Source: Sinorhizobium shofinae
GTDB lineage: Bacteria; Pseudomonadota; Alphaproteobacteria; Rhizobiales; Rhizobiaceae
DNA length: 64,000 nt
Assembly: GCA_001704765.1 (NCBI GenBank)
Contig: MBFK01000093.1
Location: 176,022 to 240,021, forward strand
Reading direction: 5' to 3'
This document shows positions 44,701-55,484 of the stretch, piece after piece (the stretch's first letter is position 1; each line of letters starts with the position of its first letter). The notes under the pieces were generated by a model. That model searched no databases, was not told where the DNA came from, and saw only the letters and a program-made list of their open reading frames with translations. Position numbers and translations under genes: made by a program.

Positions 44701-46833
44701 ATGTCGGGCGTCGGCGGTCAGCAGGATGTGGATATCGATCTCGGCGGACTCTTTCGCGCCATCTGGCAGCGTCGTGCCCGCGTCGTGATCGCGACGGTCG
44801 GTGCCGCGGCGATCGCGTTTGGCGCGGCGAAGATGGTCGCGCCGGATTATGAGAGTGAAACGCGCGTCTTGATCGAATCGCGCGAGCCGGAATTCAGCGG
44901 GCCGAACCAGCTTTCTCAGACTGGTTCGGAACGGATTTTCGACGAGTCCGGCATCGCCAGCCAGGTCCAGGTTCTGCGCTCCGCCGACCTCATCAAGCAG
45001 GTGGCCCGCAATATGAAGCTGCACGAGCTGGAGGAGTTTGATCCGTCCGCGCAGCCCTCCGCCGTTTCCGATCTCCTGGTCGTGCTGGGGCTCAAGAAGA
45101 ACCCGCTCGAATTGCCGCCGGAAGAGCGGATCCTGAAAGAGTTCAATACCAAGCTACAGGTCTATCAGGTCGAGAAGTCGCGCGTGATCGCCATTGCGTT
45201 TACGTCGAAGGATCCGAAGCTCGCCGCCGCCATTCCGAACGAAATGGCCAAGGTCTATCTCTCGCTGCAGAGCGTGGCGAAGCTCGACTCCAACTCCGAA
45301 GCCAGCCGCTGGCTGGAGCCGGAAATTGCCAATCTGCGGGAAAAGGTTCGTGAGGCGGAGGCCAAGGTCGCCGCCTACCGTGCCGAATCCGGTTTGCTTC
45401 CGACCGGCGAAACGGAGAATTTCGCGACCCGGCAGCTCACTGATATTTCAACCGAGTTGGCGCGGGTCCGGGCGGAAAGGGCGAATGCGGCGGCGCGCGC
45501 CGAAGGCGTGCGTGCGGCACTCGCAGACGGCCGCTCGGTCGATACGCTCACCGACATCGTCGGCTCGCCGATGATCCAGCGGCTGAAGGAAAACCAGGCC
45601 GGTCTGCAGGCCCAGATCGCCGATTTGTCGACGGCGCTTCTCGACGGTCATCCTCGACTGAAGGGGCTGAAATCACAACTCGAAGGCATTCAGGCGCAGA
45701 TACGTGCGGAGACGCGGAAAATCATCTCCAGCCTCGAAAACGAGTCACAGGTGGGTCAGCTCCGCGAACAGCAATTGCTTCAGCAGTTGAATGCGCTGAA
45801 GGCCCAGTCGGCGCAGGCCGGCGAGGAAGAGGTGGGGCTCCGCGCGCTCGAGCGCGAGGCGGCGGCGCAGCGCCAGCTTCTGGAAACCTATCTCGCCCGT
45901 TACCGGGAAGCGACATCGCGAACCGTCGCGAACGCAACGCCCGCCGATGGCCGGGTGATTTCAAATGCCGTGGTCCCGACCATTGCGAGCTTTCCCAAGG
46001 TCGTGCCGATCACGATCGTCGCGGCGCTTGCAAGCTTCCTGATCACCTGCGTGGTCATCATGCTGGGCGAACTCTTCAGTGGCAGGGCACTGAGGCCGGT
46101 GTCGGATTCCGAATTGATGCCCGACAACACGGCTCCGGCAACTCCAATTGCCATGGAAGAGGCGCCGACAGCCATCCCTGCGGCCGAGGAACCCGCCGAG
46201 GAGGAACGGGAGGAGCACGCGGCGAGCAATGCCGCAGAGCACGATTTCTCGATCGAGTCGGTTGCCGAACATCTGCTTGGCAATGGCATCCGGGTCGCCG
46301 TTTCGGTCTCGCCGGGAGGGGACGGGGGATCGACGGCAACGGTGATGCTGGCGCGTCTACTCGCCGAAGAGGAACACAAGGTCGTGCTCATCGACCTTTC
46401 CGGCTCGGCCTGCCCGACGCGGCTGATGGCCCAGTCGCTGCATCTGCCCGGAATTACGAACCTGCTGTCGGGCGAGGTCGCTTTCACGGAGACGATCCAT
46501 GCGGACAGATTTTCCGAGGCGCATGTCATCCCGCACGGCGACGCCGATCCCCACGCGGCGATGCGCGGCATCGAGCGCCTGCAGATGATCATCGACGCGC
46601 TGACAAGTGCCTATGATCTGGTGCTGGTCGAGTGTGGCGCGGCCGACGCGGCTTCCGTCGCCAGGGTGGCTCGACGCGAGGAGGTCGAAATCATCCTTTC
46701 GGCACCTTCGGTGAGCGAGGAAAAGATCATTGAAGAACTCACAAGCTTCGGAGAGGCCGGCTATCGCGACATCGTCTTGATGACCGGTAGGGCCGAAAGC
46801 GGCCCGGAGCTTCCCGACCGTCGCGCGGCCTGA
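44701..46833 (+). CDS. Wzc/ExoP-like chain length protein with degenerate P-loop
   Basis: A 710-residue PCP-2a protein: an N-terminal Wzz domain (IDLGGLFRAIWQRRARVVIATVGAAAIAFG), long coiled coils (about residues 200-400), a second membrane helix (VVPITIVAALASFLITCVVIML) and a C-terminal ATPase-like domain. At about residues 538-550 the P-loop reads SPGGDGGSTATV, lacking the Walker A Lys, and there is no C-terminal Tyr cluster. It therefore probably controls polymerisation without tyrosine kinase activity. Confidence 0.88.
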   Translation: MSGVGGQQDVDIDLGGLFRAIWQRRARVVIATVGAAAIAFGAAKMVAPDYESETRVLIESREPEFSGPNQLSQTGSERIFDESGIASQVQVLRSADLIKQVARNMKLHELEEFDPSAQPSAVSDLLVVLGLKKNPLELPPEERILKEFNTKLQVYQVEKSRVIAIAFTSKDPKLAAAIPNEMAKVYLSLQSVAKLDSNSEASRWLEPEIANLREKVREAEAKVAAYRAESGLLPTGETENFATRQLTDISTELARVRAERANAAARAEGVRAALADGRSVDTLTDIVGSPMIQRLKENQAGLQAQIADLSTALLDGHPRLKGLKSQLEGIQAQIRAETRKIISSLENESQVGQLREQQLLQQLNALKAQSAQAGEEEVGLRALEREAAAQRQLLETYLARYREATSRTVANATPADGRVISNAVVPTIASFPKVVPITIVAALASFLITCVVIMLGELFSGRALRPVSDSELMPDNTAPATPIAMEEAPTAIPAAEEPAEEEREEHAASNAAEHDFSIESVAEHLLGNGIRVAVSVSPGGDGGSTATVMLARLLAEEEHKVVLIDLSGSACPTRLMAQSLHLPGITNLLSGEVAFTETIHADRFSEAHVIPHGDADPHAAMRGIERLQMIIDALTSAYDLVLVECGAADAASVARVARREEVEIILSAPSVSEEKIIEELTSFGEAGYRDIVLMTGRAESGPELPDRRAA

Positions 46834-46874
46834 AGCAGGCCGCAGTTGTGGCCGCCGCCGGGTCGGGCCTGTTC

Positions 46875-48122
46875 TCAATTTCCTCCGATTTCTGCAGTGG
46901 CCCGCAACACTTGACGGCGTCGCCGCTGCAGGAATCTATAAAGGCTTCTGTTCGCCTTGATGGCGCGCTTGGCGCGGACCACGGCGCGATGCAGGCCGGC
47001 TGCCGCATATCCGCGCAGCGTCAGTGGCAGGGTGATGTCCCGTAAGGGGGTTTCCATCGTGCACCACGACCGCTTGTAGGGCTGGTCGCCGATGCCGAAG
47101 TCGAAGAGTGCGACGCCTTCGCCGCAGAGACGTTCGATCACCCGGTAGAACAGCAACTCCCCCGGGCTGCTGTCGGCGGCGATTTCGTCGTCGATCGAAC
47201 CAAACTGGCAGATGACGTGGTCGCCCTTTCGCGACAGACCGCTCACGGCGATGATCTTGCCCTGATGATCGCCCTTGAGGCGGATCACGTTGAGTTCCAG
47301 CAGCCTGTCGCCGGCGTATTGCTGATCGATCAACAGACGGAAGAAGGCGCGCGTCGCCGATTTGTCGAAGACATCCGGCAGGCCCTGGGCCTCCAGTCGC
47401 GCGGTTTTCTGCCGGAAGAATGTCTCCAGCAGCGTATGCGCCTCCGCCGGCTCACGGGCAATCACATAGTCGTAGCCACCGAGTTCCGCGAGACGCCTTT
47501 CGCAGAGGCGCATCTTCTTGCGCCGGCGCTTGGCGTTGAGCTGGGCGAGCGTGCGCTCCATGTTGCCGGCGAGCCCGAGCTGGAAAGAGGCGTTCGGATT
47601 GGAGATCCCGGGCAGGGCAGCGAGGGGATGGGGCAGGCCGCGCCAAAACGCCGGCGTTTTTTCGAGAGCAACGACATCGGCGTAACCGCGAAGCGCGCGA
47701 CGGATTCCCTCGGTCAGCACGCGGATGAGTTCGTCCCGCGGCACGCGCTCGATCTCGGCGGCAAAAAGCCCGGTGTTGAGATTGCTGTGTCCGGTAGCAA
47801 TCAGCCGGGCGATGCGGAAGAAGCGACCTCGTTCGATCTCGAACGGCAGGAGGAAGAGCAGTTGCTCGCCAACAGCACCGCGCACGACCAGCAGTTGGCT
47901 TTCATGCGCGCTCTTCCAGGCGGCGCACCAATCGAAACTCTGATGCAGGGAATTCAGCGTGTTCGCATCGAGCGCACGCCAGTCCGCCTCCAACTCCACC
48001 ATGTCGCGATGAACGGAAAGCGTGATCCGGTCCGCGTGGCGACTTTGGGCAACCGGGCGTATTGGACGGTTGCGCGTCGATTGCCTGCTCGGCGAGGCAA
48101 GGGTGAAATCGGGATTGGCCAT
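46875..48122 (-). CDS. BcsL/CelD-type acetyltransferase (GNAT fold)
   Basis: A 415-residue COG5653-type protein: WRALDANTLNSLHQSFDWCAAWKSAHESQLLVV, LSRKGDHVICQFGSIDDEIAADSSPGELLFYRVIERLCGEGVALFDFGIGDQPYKRSWC. Such proteins are common in rhizobial exopolysaccharide clusters and probably acylate the polymer or its precursor. The C-terminus is strongly basic. Confidence 0.85.
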   Translation of the reverse strand: MANPDFTLASPSRQSTRNRPIRPVAQSRHADRITLSVHRDMVELEADWRALDANTLNSLHQSFDWCAAWKSAHESQLLVVRGAVGEQLLFLLPFEIERGRFFRIARLIATGHSNLNTGLFAAEIERVPRDELIRVLTEGIRRALRGYADVVALEKTPAFWRGLPHPLAALPGISNPNASFQLGLAGNMERTLAQLNAKRRRKKMRLCERRLAELGGYDYVIAREPAEAHTLLETFFRQKTARLEAQGLPDVFDKSATRAFFRLLIDQQYAGDRLLELNVIRLKGDHQGKIIAVSGLSRKGDHVICQFGSIDDEIAADSSPGELLFYRVIERLCGEGVALFDFGIGDQPYKRSWCTMETPLRDITLPLTLRGYAAAGLHRAVVRAKRAIKANRSLYRFLQRRRRQVLRATAEIGGN

Positions 48123-48398
48123 CTCTCAGGTCATTCAGCATGCGTCGTGTCTCGATTGGACGGCAAAAGTTGCTACATCCGATTAATCCCGGCGTCGCTT
48201 CGTGCCGCGACCGGTAAATGCGGTTAGCAAAGCATGAAGCGAGCGGCTCATGGTCGACTTGGAAATCGTTGCGGAGGCGTTACATCACTGCCGATTGAAG
48301 GAGGGCAAATGCGTTTGTGAGAAAGGCACGCGCAGCTCCGAACGACCGAGCAGCAGCCGGTACGAACGTCACGACGAACTCTTATTGTGGAACTGCTG

Positions 48399-49046
48399 AT
48401 GTCATCGAGCCATTCCCTGCCGGACGGCGCCAAGTTTCCGGTCACGGAATTTCCGCGGGTCGGATTTCTCAAGAACCTCGTGCGGTCGCCCCCTAATAGA
48501 CGTCGGTGAGTACAGCTACTACGACGATCCGGAAGGGCCCGAATGTTTCGAGGAAAAGTGCGTCCTCTATCTCTATGACTTCGTCGGAGATCGGCTGGTG
48601 ATCGGGCGGTTCTGCGCGCTTGCGACGGGCGTTCAGTTCATCATGAACGGCGCCAACCACGTGCTCGGCGGTTTTCCACCTTCCCATTCGGCATTTTTCC
48701 CGGCGCCTGGCGCGAGGGCTTCGATCCGGCCAGCTATGCGAAGGGCTATCGCGGCGACACGATCGTCGGCAACGATGTGTGGATCGGCATGGAGGCGACG
48801 ATTCTACCGGGCGTCACCATCGGCGACGGTGCGATCGTGGCGGCAAAATCGGTGGTGACGAAGGACGTCCCTCCTTACGCAATCGTCGCCGGCAATCCGG
48901 CAAGGGTCGTCAAGATCCGGTTCCCGGCAGCGACCGTCGAGCGATTGCAGGCGGTGGCCTGGTGGAACTGGCCGATCGACAAGGTGACGCGCAACATCGC
49001 GGCGATCATCGGCGCGGACATCGCGGCGCTCGAAAATGCGGAATAA
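48399..49046 (+). pseudogene. Vat/CatB-type hexapeptide acetyltransferase, two frameshifts
   Basis: Joining three frames rebuilds one xenobiotic acetyltransferase-like protein: MSSSHSLPDGAKFPVTEF...NLVR (from ATG 48399), then IDVGEYSYYDDPEGPECFEE...[11 protein letters not shown], then [21 protein letters not shown]...[48 protein letters not shown]. The first break is at the C run near 48488-48493, the second at the T run near 48673-48676. Both are homopolymers, so sequencing error is as likely as true decay. Confidence 0.8.
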
Positions 49047-49048
49047 CC

Positions 49049-49789
49049 TCAGACCAGAAAGCCGGTCGCGAGCGTGCTTGCCCATTCGGGTCGGTTGCGA
49101 TCGGCGGCGAGGCGCGACATCGCCATGTGGTCGTAGGGTACGCAGCGAAAGCTGACGGTCCAGCCGCCTGCGGCGTGCTCGACGACGGCGTAGCGCGCGT
49201 CCGGCGAGCCAGTTTCGACCCTATGCGCCACGGGCTGATCATCGTCGTAGCCAGGGCAGCCGACGCTGCCGGGATTGACGAGAAGGCGCCCGTCCGCCAG
49301 CCGCACGGCCCGCGGGATGTGCGTGTGGCCGCACAGGATCACCGGGTAGTCGATGCCCTCGGCGAAGCTTTCGATCGCCTTGCGCACCGCCATGTGGACG
49401 ACGCCATCGGCCGTTAGCGCCTCCATCCAGTAGGTCTCGTCGCTTGTGGGCGTGCCGTGGCAGAGGAAGAACGTGTCGCGATAGACGAGCGTTTCGGGAA
49501 GCGTAGCCAGCCAATCGTGGTGGCGCGGCTCGAGCTCGCAGTAGGCCGCATGGTCGGACAGTCCCATTTCGGAAGGATCGAGCGCCAGAAGACAGCGATC
49601 ATGATTGCCGCGGATTGCCGGCATCTTGCGGCCGATCAGAATGTCGGCCGTGCGCGCGGCATTGAGCGGGCCGCTCAAATGGTCGCCCAGATTGACGATC
49701 TCGCCGATCCCCTGAGCGCCGATGTCCGCAAGCACCGCCTCGAGCGCCAGATCGTTGCCGTGAATATCGGAGATGATGGCGATCTTCAT
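49049..49789 (-). CDS. Metallophosphoesterase (YfcE/diadenosine tetraphosphatase-like)
   Basis: A 246-residue calcineurin-like phosphoesterase with metal-binding motifs MKIAIISDIHGN, IVNLGDHLSG, AIRGNHDR, LCHGTP and CGHTHIPRAV. Substrate unknown. Starts MKIAII at 49789. Confidence 0.9.
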   Translation of the reverse strand: MKIAIISDIHGNDLALEAVLADIGAQGIGEIVNLGDHLSGPLNAARTADILIGRKMPAIRGNHDRCLLALDPSEMGLSDHAAYCELEPRHHDWLATLPETLVYRDTFFLCHGTPTSDETYWMEALTADGVVHMAVRKAIESFAEGIDYPVILCGHTHIPRAVRLADGRLLVNPGSVGCPGYDDDQPVAHRVETGSPDARYAVVEHAAGGWTVSFRCVPYDHMAMSRLAADRNRPEWASTLATGFLV

Positions 49790-49807
49790 TTGATGCGCCT
49801 CAGGTGG

Positions 49808-50020
49808 TCAGCGATTGTTTGCAGGCTTTTCCATCCATTTGATGATCAGCATCGCTGGAAGGATCCACAGGAGCCCGGTGAAGAAGAAATAGAGAAGATG
49901 CACCCACCAGGGCGACGTGCCGAGGAGAAGGGAGGCGAAGGTGACCGCCGCCAGCGCATAGACGATGACAAGAATGATGATGAGGATGGTGCCGATCAGT
50001 TTTCTGAGGCGGACGGGCAT
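49808..50020 (-). CDS. DUF2842 small membrane protein (70 aa)
   Basis: Two membrane helices: [34 protein letters not shown] and [29 protein letters not shown]. This matches DUF2842, commonly encoded next to ctaA in Rhizobiales. Divergent from ctaA by about 160 bases. Confidence 0.85.
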   Translation of the reverse strand: MPVRLRKLIGTILIIILVIVYALAAVTFASLLLGTSPWWVHLLYFFFTGLLWILPAMLIIKWMEKPANNR

Positions 50021-50180
50021 TGGATTTCTTTCGAATGACGGCATCAAGACCGCGACGGCATGCCGCAAAGTCTTCGGCCTTGTTTTGCACGGCGCTCTGG
50101 TGCAAATCAACGGCTTTCGGAACGGCTCGGCAGGCAACCCGTTCATTACGAGGTTGCAGCCGACAAACGAGGAAGAAGTC

Positions 50181-51284
50181 ATGGCGCACGCCGACTTGGC
50201 GACGGAACAAACGCTGCGGAGCGAGATCGACAGAACCGAGCATAATCGCCGGCAGATCCGCGGCTGGCTCGCCGCCGTCCTGTTTGCCCTGTTTGCACTG
50301 GTGATTGTCGGCGGCGCGACGCGATTGACCGAGTCCGGCCTGTCGATCACCGAATGGAAACCGATCCATGGCGTCGTTCCGCCCTTGTCTGCGGAGGAAT
50401 GGGAGGAGGAGTTCCGCCTCTATCAGCGCATTCCCCAGTATGAGCAGATGAACAAGGGGATGACCGTCGAGGAGTTCAAGACGATCTTCTGGTGGGAATG
50501 GGCGCACCGTCTTCTCGCCCGCTCCATCGGCGTGATTTTCGCCTTGCCACTTGTCTTCTTCTGGCTGACCGGACGGGTCGAACGACGACTGCGGCTGCCG
50601 CTCCTCGGCATCCTGGCGCTCGGGGGCTTTCAAGGCTTCATCGGCTGGTGGATGGTCGCATCGGGGCTCGTCGAACGGACTGCTGTCAGCCAATATCGAT
50701 TGGCCACGCATCTGGTCATTGCCTGCCTGATCTTTGCCGCCTGCATGTGGATCTACCGCGGGCTTTCTCCGCACTCCGGCGACGCCGCGCCGACGAAAAA
50801 ATCGCAAACGATGGCCGGCATCATCGCCGCCATGAGCCTCTTCCAGATCTATCTTGGCGCTCTCGTCGCCGGTCTCGACGCCGGTTTGACCTATAATACC
50901 TGGCCGCTGATGGACGGCGCGATCGTGCCGGGAGGGCTCCTCATGCAGCAGCCCGCCTGGATCAATCTCTTCGAGAATCCGAAGACGGTGCAATTCCTGC
51001 ACCGCGCCGGCGCCTACCTGCTTTTTGCCCTGGTACTCGCGCACATGGTCGTGTCCGTGCGAGCTGCACCGGGCACCACACACGCACGCCGTTCCGTGCT
51101 TCTCTTTGCGCTGGTGACCATCCAGGCAGTGATCGGGATCACCACGCTCCTCCTGCAGGTGCCGATCGGTTGGGGCGTGCTGCACCAGGCGGGCGCGCTC
51201 GTCGTGCTCGGCTTCGCGATCGCCCATTGGCGCGGTTTCGCAGGCGAATATCCGAGGCCGACGGCCATCGAAGTTCGCGACTGA
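50181..51284 (+). CDS. ctaA: Haem A synthase (COX15/CtaA)
   Basis: A 367-residue, eight-helix membrane enzyme converting haem O to haem A. Motifs: [69 protein letters not shown] and [11 protein letters not shown], with four haem-ligand His residues. AGGAAGAA precedes ATG 50181. Followed by a strong terminator. Confidence 0.95.
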   Translation: MAHADLATEQTLRSEIDRTEHNRRQIRGWLAAVLFALFALVIVGGATRLTESGLSITEWKPIHGVVPPLSAEEWEEEFRLYQRIPQYEQMNKGMTVEEFKTIFWWEWAHRLLARSIGVIFALPLVFFWLTGRVERRLRLPLLGILALGGFQGFIGWWMVASGLVERTAVSQYRLATHLVIACLIFAACMWIYRGLSPHSGDAAPTKKSQTMAGIIAAMSLFQIYLGALVAGLDAGLTYNTWPLMDGAIVPGGLLMQQPAWINLFENPKTVQFLHRAGAYLLFALVLAHMVVSVRAAPGTTHARRSVLLFALVTIQAVIGITTLLLQVPIGWGVLHQAGALVVLGFAIAHWRGFAGEYPRPTAIEVRD

Positions 51285-51307
51285 TCAGCCCTTCGCGTTG
51301 GACAAAC

Positions 51308-51345
51308 AAAAACCCCGGCAGAGGTGATTGCCGGGGTTTTTGTTT
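51308..51345. terminator. Terminator between ctaA and argC
   Basis: 13-bp stem AAAAACCCCGGCA/TGCCGGGGTTTTT (51308-51320 with 51329-51341), 8-base loop, with T-rich sequence on both outer sides as read from either strand. Confidence 0.85.
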
Positions 51346-51357
51346 TCTGAGCCTCTG

Positions 51358-52290
51358 TCAGGCCGACAGCATCAGATCCATGTTCTGGACGGCTGCGCCC
51401 GAGGCGCCCTTGCCGAGATTGTCGAGCAGCGCAACAAGGTTGACATGGGCGGCGCCGCTGGTCCCGAAGACGAAGAGCTTCATCGTGTCCTTGCCGGCAA
51501 GCTCCGTTGCGTCGATACGGGCGATCTGCGCGCTTTCTGCAAAGGGAACCACTTCGACGATCGACTGGCCGGCGTAGTGCTCGACGAGCGCGGCATGGAT
51601 GCTTTCCAGCGTCGCTCCGGCGGCGAGGTCGTCGAGATAGAGCGGCACCTGGACGATCATGCCCTGAGGGAATTTGCCGACGGACGGCGAAAAGACGGGG
51701 GCACGCTCGAGCAATCCGTGCATTTTCATTTCCGGCACGTGCTTGTGTTTGAGCGGGAGACCGTAGAGGAAGTGCGGCGCGCTGATATGGTCGGCGTGGT
51801 TCTCGTCCTCCATCTGCGCGATCATCTGTTTGCCGCCGCCGGTATAGCCGGAGACCGCGTTGACGGTCACCGGGTAGCCGTCCGGCAGGATGCCCGCCTG
51901 GCGTAGCGGTCGGATCAGGCCGATCGCACCGGTCGGGTAGCAGCCAGGGTTGGAGACATGGCGCGCATCGCGAATCTTGGCAGGCTGTGTCTTGTCCATC
52001 TCGGCAAAGCCATAGGCCCAGTCGGGCGCGACGCGATGCGCGGTCGACGTGTCGATGATGCGGACACGATTGTTGCCGGCGACCATGGCGACCGCTTCAC
52101 GCGAGGCGTCGTCCGGCAGGCAGAGGATGGCAATGTCGGCGCTGTTCAAGAGGTCTTCGCGCATTGCCGCATTGCGACGTTCCGCTTCCGGGATCGACAG
52201 GAACTCGAGATCCGGGCGATCGGCCATGCGCGCACGGATCTGCAGACCCGTCGTGCCGTGTTCGCCATCGATGAAGATCTTCGGTTTCAT
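51358..52290 (-). CDS. argC: N-acetyl-gamma-glutamyl-phosphate reductase
   Basis: A 310-residue type 2 ArgC ([22 protein letters not shown]). The catalytic Cys lies in [15 protein letters not shown]. It reduces N-acetylglutamyl-phosphate in arginine synthesis. ATG 52290 is chosen; upstream in-frame codons lack a good ribosome site. Next to speB, though about 84 bases apart. Confidence 0.93.
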   Translation of the reverse strand: MKPKIFIDGEHGTTGLQIRARMADRPDLEFLSIPEAERRNAAMREDLLNSADIAILCLPDDASREAVAMVAGNNRVRIIDTSTAHRVAPDWAYGFAEMDKTQPAKIRDARHVSNPGCYPTGAIGLIRPLRQAGILPDGYPVTVNAVSGYTGGGKQMIAQMEDENHADHISAPHFLYGLPLKHKHVPEMKMHGLLERAPVFSPSVGKFPQGMIVQVPLYLDDLAAGATLESIHAALVEHYAGQSIVEVVPFAESAQIARIDATELAGKDTMKLFVFGTSGAAHVNLVALLDNLGKGASGAAVQNMDLMLSA

Positions 52291-52373
52291 GATTTTCCTG
52301 CTCCTGCAGACGGTTACGGCGTTTTCCGGAATCAATCTGGCATAGAATTGAATCAATTTCTTAGCGCGGGCGA

Positions 52374-53330
52374 TCAGCCGCGCCGTTCCGCGCGCCATTC
52401 GGCCCGCAGGCCCAGCATATACATGGCGATGGTCGAGCCAGCAATGGCGGTCATGTCGGCGTGGTCATAGGCAGGCGCCACCTCGACCACGTCGCTTCCG
52501 GCGATATGCAACGCTCCCAGCTTGCGCAGCACCGAGAGGATCTTTGCGCTGGACGGGCCCCCCGCGACCGGCGTGCCGGTGCCCGGCGCGTAGGCGGGGT
52601 CCAGGCAGTCGATGTCGAAGGTCAGGTAGGCCGAATGGCTGCCGACATGCCGGACGATCGTGTCTGCAATCTCCTCGGCGCGCATTTCCTCCACCTCGTA
52701 GCCGTAGACGATCCGGATGCCGCAATCATCGGGGGCGTGCGTGCGGATGCCGATCTGGATCGAACGGTCGACGTCGATCAGGCCCTCACGCGCTGCCCGG
52801 CCGACGAAGGAGCCGTGGTCGATGCGGCCTTTCTCATCCGGCCAGGTGTCCTGGTGGGCGTCGAACTGCACGAGGGCGAGGGGACCGTGGAGCGCCGCAT
52901 GGGCCTTGAGGATGGGATAAGTGACGAAGTGGTCGCCGCCAAGCGTCAGCAGGTAGGCGCCCGATTTCAGGATCTTCGCCGCCTCCCGCTCGATCGTGGC
53001 GGGCGTTTTGGCATGGTTGCCGTAGTCAAGCAGGCAATCACCGTAATCGACCGTCGCCATGTCGGCGAAGAGGTCGCGCTGGAACGGATACTGAGGGTCG
53101 TTGTCGAAGATCGCCGAGGCACGGCGGATCGCTTGCGGGCCGAAGCGGGCGCCGGGACGGTTCGAGGTGGCGGCGTCGAAGGGAATGCCCCAGATGACGG
53201 CGTCCGCGCCTCGCAACTGCTTGGTATATTTGCGGCGCATGAAGGAAAGCACGCCGGCATGGGTTGGGTCCGTGGCCGCGCTATGGAGCGAGCGGGCGGT
53301 AACGGCGTGATCGATGGTCTTCGTGGGCAT
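52374..53330 (-). CDS. speB: Agmatinase (ureohydrolase family)
   Basis: A 318-residue arginase/agmatinase. Metal ligands are in [18 protein letters not shown] and [23 protein letters not shown]. It hydrolyses agmatine to putrescine and urea; related guanidino substrates are possible. Two bases separate it from the following monooxygenase-like gene. Confidence 0.88.
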   Translation of the reverse strand: MPTKTIDHAVTARSLHSAATDPTHAGVLSFMRRKYTKQLRGADAVIWGIPFDAATSNRPGARFGPQAIRRASAIFDNDPQYPFQRDLFADMATVDYGDCLLDYGNHAKTPATIEREAAKILKSGAYLLTLGGDHFVTYPILKAHAALHGPLALVQFDAHQDTWPDEKGRIDHGSFVGRAAREGLIDVDRSIQIGIRTHAPDDCGIRIVYGYEVEEMRAEEIADTIVRHVGSHSAYLTFDIDCLDPAYAPGTGTPVAGGPSSAKILSVLRKLGALHIAGSDVVEVAPAYDHADMTAIAGSTIAMYMLGLRAEWRAERRG

Positions 53331-53332
53331 GT

Positions 53333-53668
53333 TCAGCCCTCCACCTTGCCAAAGCCATAGGCGCGTTCGACGCGCGCCACGCGCACCTCATAGTGGCTGT
53401 ACCATTCGGCGCGACCTTGCTTTTGCGCGGCGAGATGGTCGACGTCATTCTTCCAGGTTCTGATGGAGTGGTCGTCGCTCCAATAGGCGTTGGTGATCCC
53501 GAAGCCATCACTGCCACGAACGCTCTCAACGCCAAGAAAGCCTGGCTGCTTCCGCGCCAATTCCTCCATGGCGTCAGCCATCTCTCCATACCCTTTATCG
53601 CCGTCCGTTCGGGTGGAGGAGAAGCAAACAACGTAGTAGGGCGGGGCAGGCAGCTTGGCAAAGGGCAT
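53333..53668 (-). CDS. ABM-domain (antibiotic biosynthesis monooxygenase-like) protein
   Basis: A 111-residue dimeric alpha/beta barrel-type protein: YYVVCFSSTRTDGDKGYGEMADAMEELARKQPGFLGVESVRG and NAYWSDDHSIRTWKNDVDHLAAQKQGRAEWY. Function unknown. It starts at ATG 53668 and probably shares a transcript with speB. Confidence 0.82.
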   Translation of the reverse strand: MPFAKLPAPPYYVVCFSSTRTDGDKGYGEMADAMEELARKQPGFLGVESVRGSDGFGITNAYWSDDHSIRTWKNDVDHLAAQKQGRAEWYSHYEVRVARVERAYGFGKVEG

Positions 53669-53689
53669 CCGATACTCCCATGATCGATC

Positions 53690-53725
53690 CACAAAAAGAA
53701 AAGGCGGAGCTGAAGCCCCGCCTTT
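53690..53725 (-). terminator. Terminator of the rplM-rpsI operon
   Basis: On the minus strand, an 8-bp stem AAAGGCGG/CCGCCTTT (10-base loop) is followed by TTCTTTTTGT, 25 bases after the rpsI stop. Confidence 0.8.
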
Positions 53726-53749
53726 CGATTTTCGCAATCCTGCGCGCGC

Positions 53750-54217
53750 TTAACGCTTGGAGAACTGGAACGAACGGCGTGCCTTGGCGCGGCCGTACTT
53801 CTTGCGCTCGACGACGCGGCTGTCGCGGGTGAGGAAGCCGCCACGCTTCAGAACGGAGCGCAGGCCCGGTTCGAAGTAGGTGAGGGCCTTGGCGATGCCG
53901 TGACGAACGGCACCGGCCTGGCCGGACAGGCCGCCGCCGGCAACGGTAGCGTCGACGTCGAACTGGCCGTCACGGGCAGCAGCGACGATCGGCTGCTGCA
54001 GGATCATCTGCAGAACCGGGCGCGCGAAGTAAGCCGAGAAGGGCTTGCCGTTGACGGTGATCTTGCCGGAGCCGGCCTTGACCCAAACGCGGGCGACGGC
54101 GTCCTTGCGCTTGCCGGTCGCGTAGGAGCGGCCTTGCGCGTCGACCTTCTTGACGTGAACCGGAGCGGCCGGTTCCGCGGTCGTGGCGATATCCTTGAGA
54201 GCGGAAAGGTCAGCCAT
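53750..54217 (-). CDS. rpsI: 30S ribosomal protein S9
   Basis: 155 residues ending in the S9 tail [50 protein letters not shown] is diagnostic. An N-terminal extension (about 30 residues) is normal in alphaproteobacteria. It follows rplM by two bases. Confidence 0.97.
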   Translation of the reverse strand: MADLSALKDIATTAEPAAPVHVKKVDAQGRSYATGKRKDAVARVWVKAGSGKITVNGKPFSAYFARPVLQMILQQPIVAAARDGQFDVDATVAGGGLSGQAGAVRHGIAKALTYFEPGLRSVLKRGGFLTRDSRVVERKKYGRAKARRSFQFSKR

Positions 54218-54219
54218 TA

Positions 54220-54684
54220 TCAGGCGCTCCTTGTGTTCTTGCTGTTCAGCTTGGCGACGTCGAGGACGGTCGGCTGCTGTGCTTCATGTGGGTGGTTCGA
54301 GCCTGCGTAGACGCGCAGGTTCTTCATCTGGCGGCGGCCGAGCGGGCCACGCGGAACCATGCGCTCAACGGCCTTCTCGATGACGCGTTCCGGGAAGCGG
54401 CCTTCGATGATCTGGCGCGCGGTGCGCTCCTTGATGCCGCCGGGATAGCCGGTGTGCCAGTAGTACTTCTTGTCGGTGTACTTCTTGCCGGTGAGAACGG
54501 CCTTCTCGGCGTTGATCACGATGACGTTGTCGCCGTCGTCGACGTGGGGCGTGAAGGTGGCCTTATGCTTGCCGCGCAGGCGGTTTGCGATGATGGAAGC
54601 GAGGCGACCGACAACGAGGCCTTCGGCGTCGATGAGGATCCACTTCTTCTCCACCTCTGCAGGCTTCTGAACGAAGGTTGCCAT
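54220..54684 (-). CDS. rplM: 50S ribosomal protein L13
   Basis: 154 residues: [56 protein letters not shown] and [30 protein letters not shown]. First gene of the rplM-rpsI operon. Confidence 0.97.
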   Translation of the reverse strand: MATFVQKPAEVEKKWILIDAEGLVVGRLASIIANRLRGKHKATFTPHVDDGDNVIVINAEKAVLTGKKYTDKKYYWHTGYPGGIKERTARQIIEGRFPERVIEKAVERMVPRGPLGRRQMKNLRVYAGSNHPHEAQQPTVLDVAKLNSKNTRSA

Positions 54685-54903
54685 ATCTAAACTCTTTCTT
54701 TGGACCCGGTATCAGGCCGGGCGTTTCTTGTTGCTTGCTTTGGCCCCGATGAGGCCAAAAAAGAAGGCGGCCCGAGAGGGACCGCGATCTGCGGCAGCTT
54801 ATACGGAAGCGCGAAAACAAGGTCAAGAGCAGAGTTTCTTGCGCCGTCAAAGAATTTGCAATGAAATCAGTCGCTTATTTTCGTGGTTTTATAATACCAC
54901 ATA

Positions 54904-55335
54904 TTAATAGGGTGGAATCGAGTAGGTCGCGGTGGCGTGCGCCACCAATGCGTCGCCCCCGACGGGCCTGATCGAAGCGTCGAGAACGGCGAGCCGCTTG
55001 CCAAGCTTCAGAATCCGGCAGGTGCATTCGAGCGGTTCGGGATCGGGCTTTCGCAGAAAGTTGATATTGAGGTTGGTGGTGACGGCAAGCGCGACCGGGC
55101 CGATATGTGCAATCAGCGCGATATAGGCCGAGACGTCGGCAAGCGCGAACAGCGTCGGCCCGGAAACGGTGCCGCCGGGGCGGATATGGCGCTCGTTCGG
55201 GTCGAGTCGCATCGTCGCAAAACCGGGCCCGGTGTCGGTCACAGCGAAGATCTTGCCGTCGGTGTGCACCTGCGGGAAATCCGTGTCGAGGAAGCGATTG
55301 AGCTCCTCGACGGTCATGATCGGCTGCAAGGCCAT
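54904..55335 (-). CDS. PaaI-type hotdog thioesterase
   Basis: A 143-residue hotdog-fold protein: FATMRLDPNERHIRPGGTVSGPTLFALADVSAYIALIAHIGPVALAVTTNLNINFLRKP. The acyl-CoA substrate is unknown. ATG 55335 lies seven bases behind GGAGGG; ATG 55341 overlaps that site. Confidence 0.85.
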   Translation of the reverse strand: MALQPIMTVEELNRFLDTDFPQVHTDGKIFAVTDTGPGFATMRLDPNERHIRPGGTVSGPTLFALADVSAYIALIAHIGPVALAVTTNLNINFLRKPDPEPLECTCRILKLGKRLAVLDASIRPVGGDALVAHATATYSIPPY

Positions 55336-55484
55336 GCGCATCCCTCCATTCCTGACTGCCGTTACAGGACGTCCGCGCCTGTCGCGCAAGGCGGAAAATG
55401 GTCTTGGGTGGAAATGCCGCCGGGGTTGAAAGACCGGTGTGGGCGGCGTACCACGGGCCGATCTACGGCTTACGGGAGAAGACC

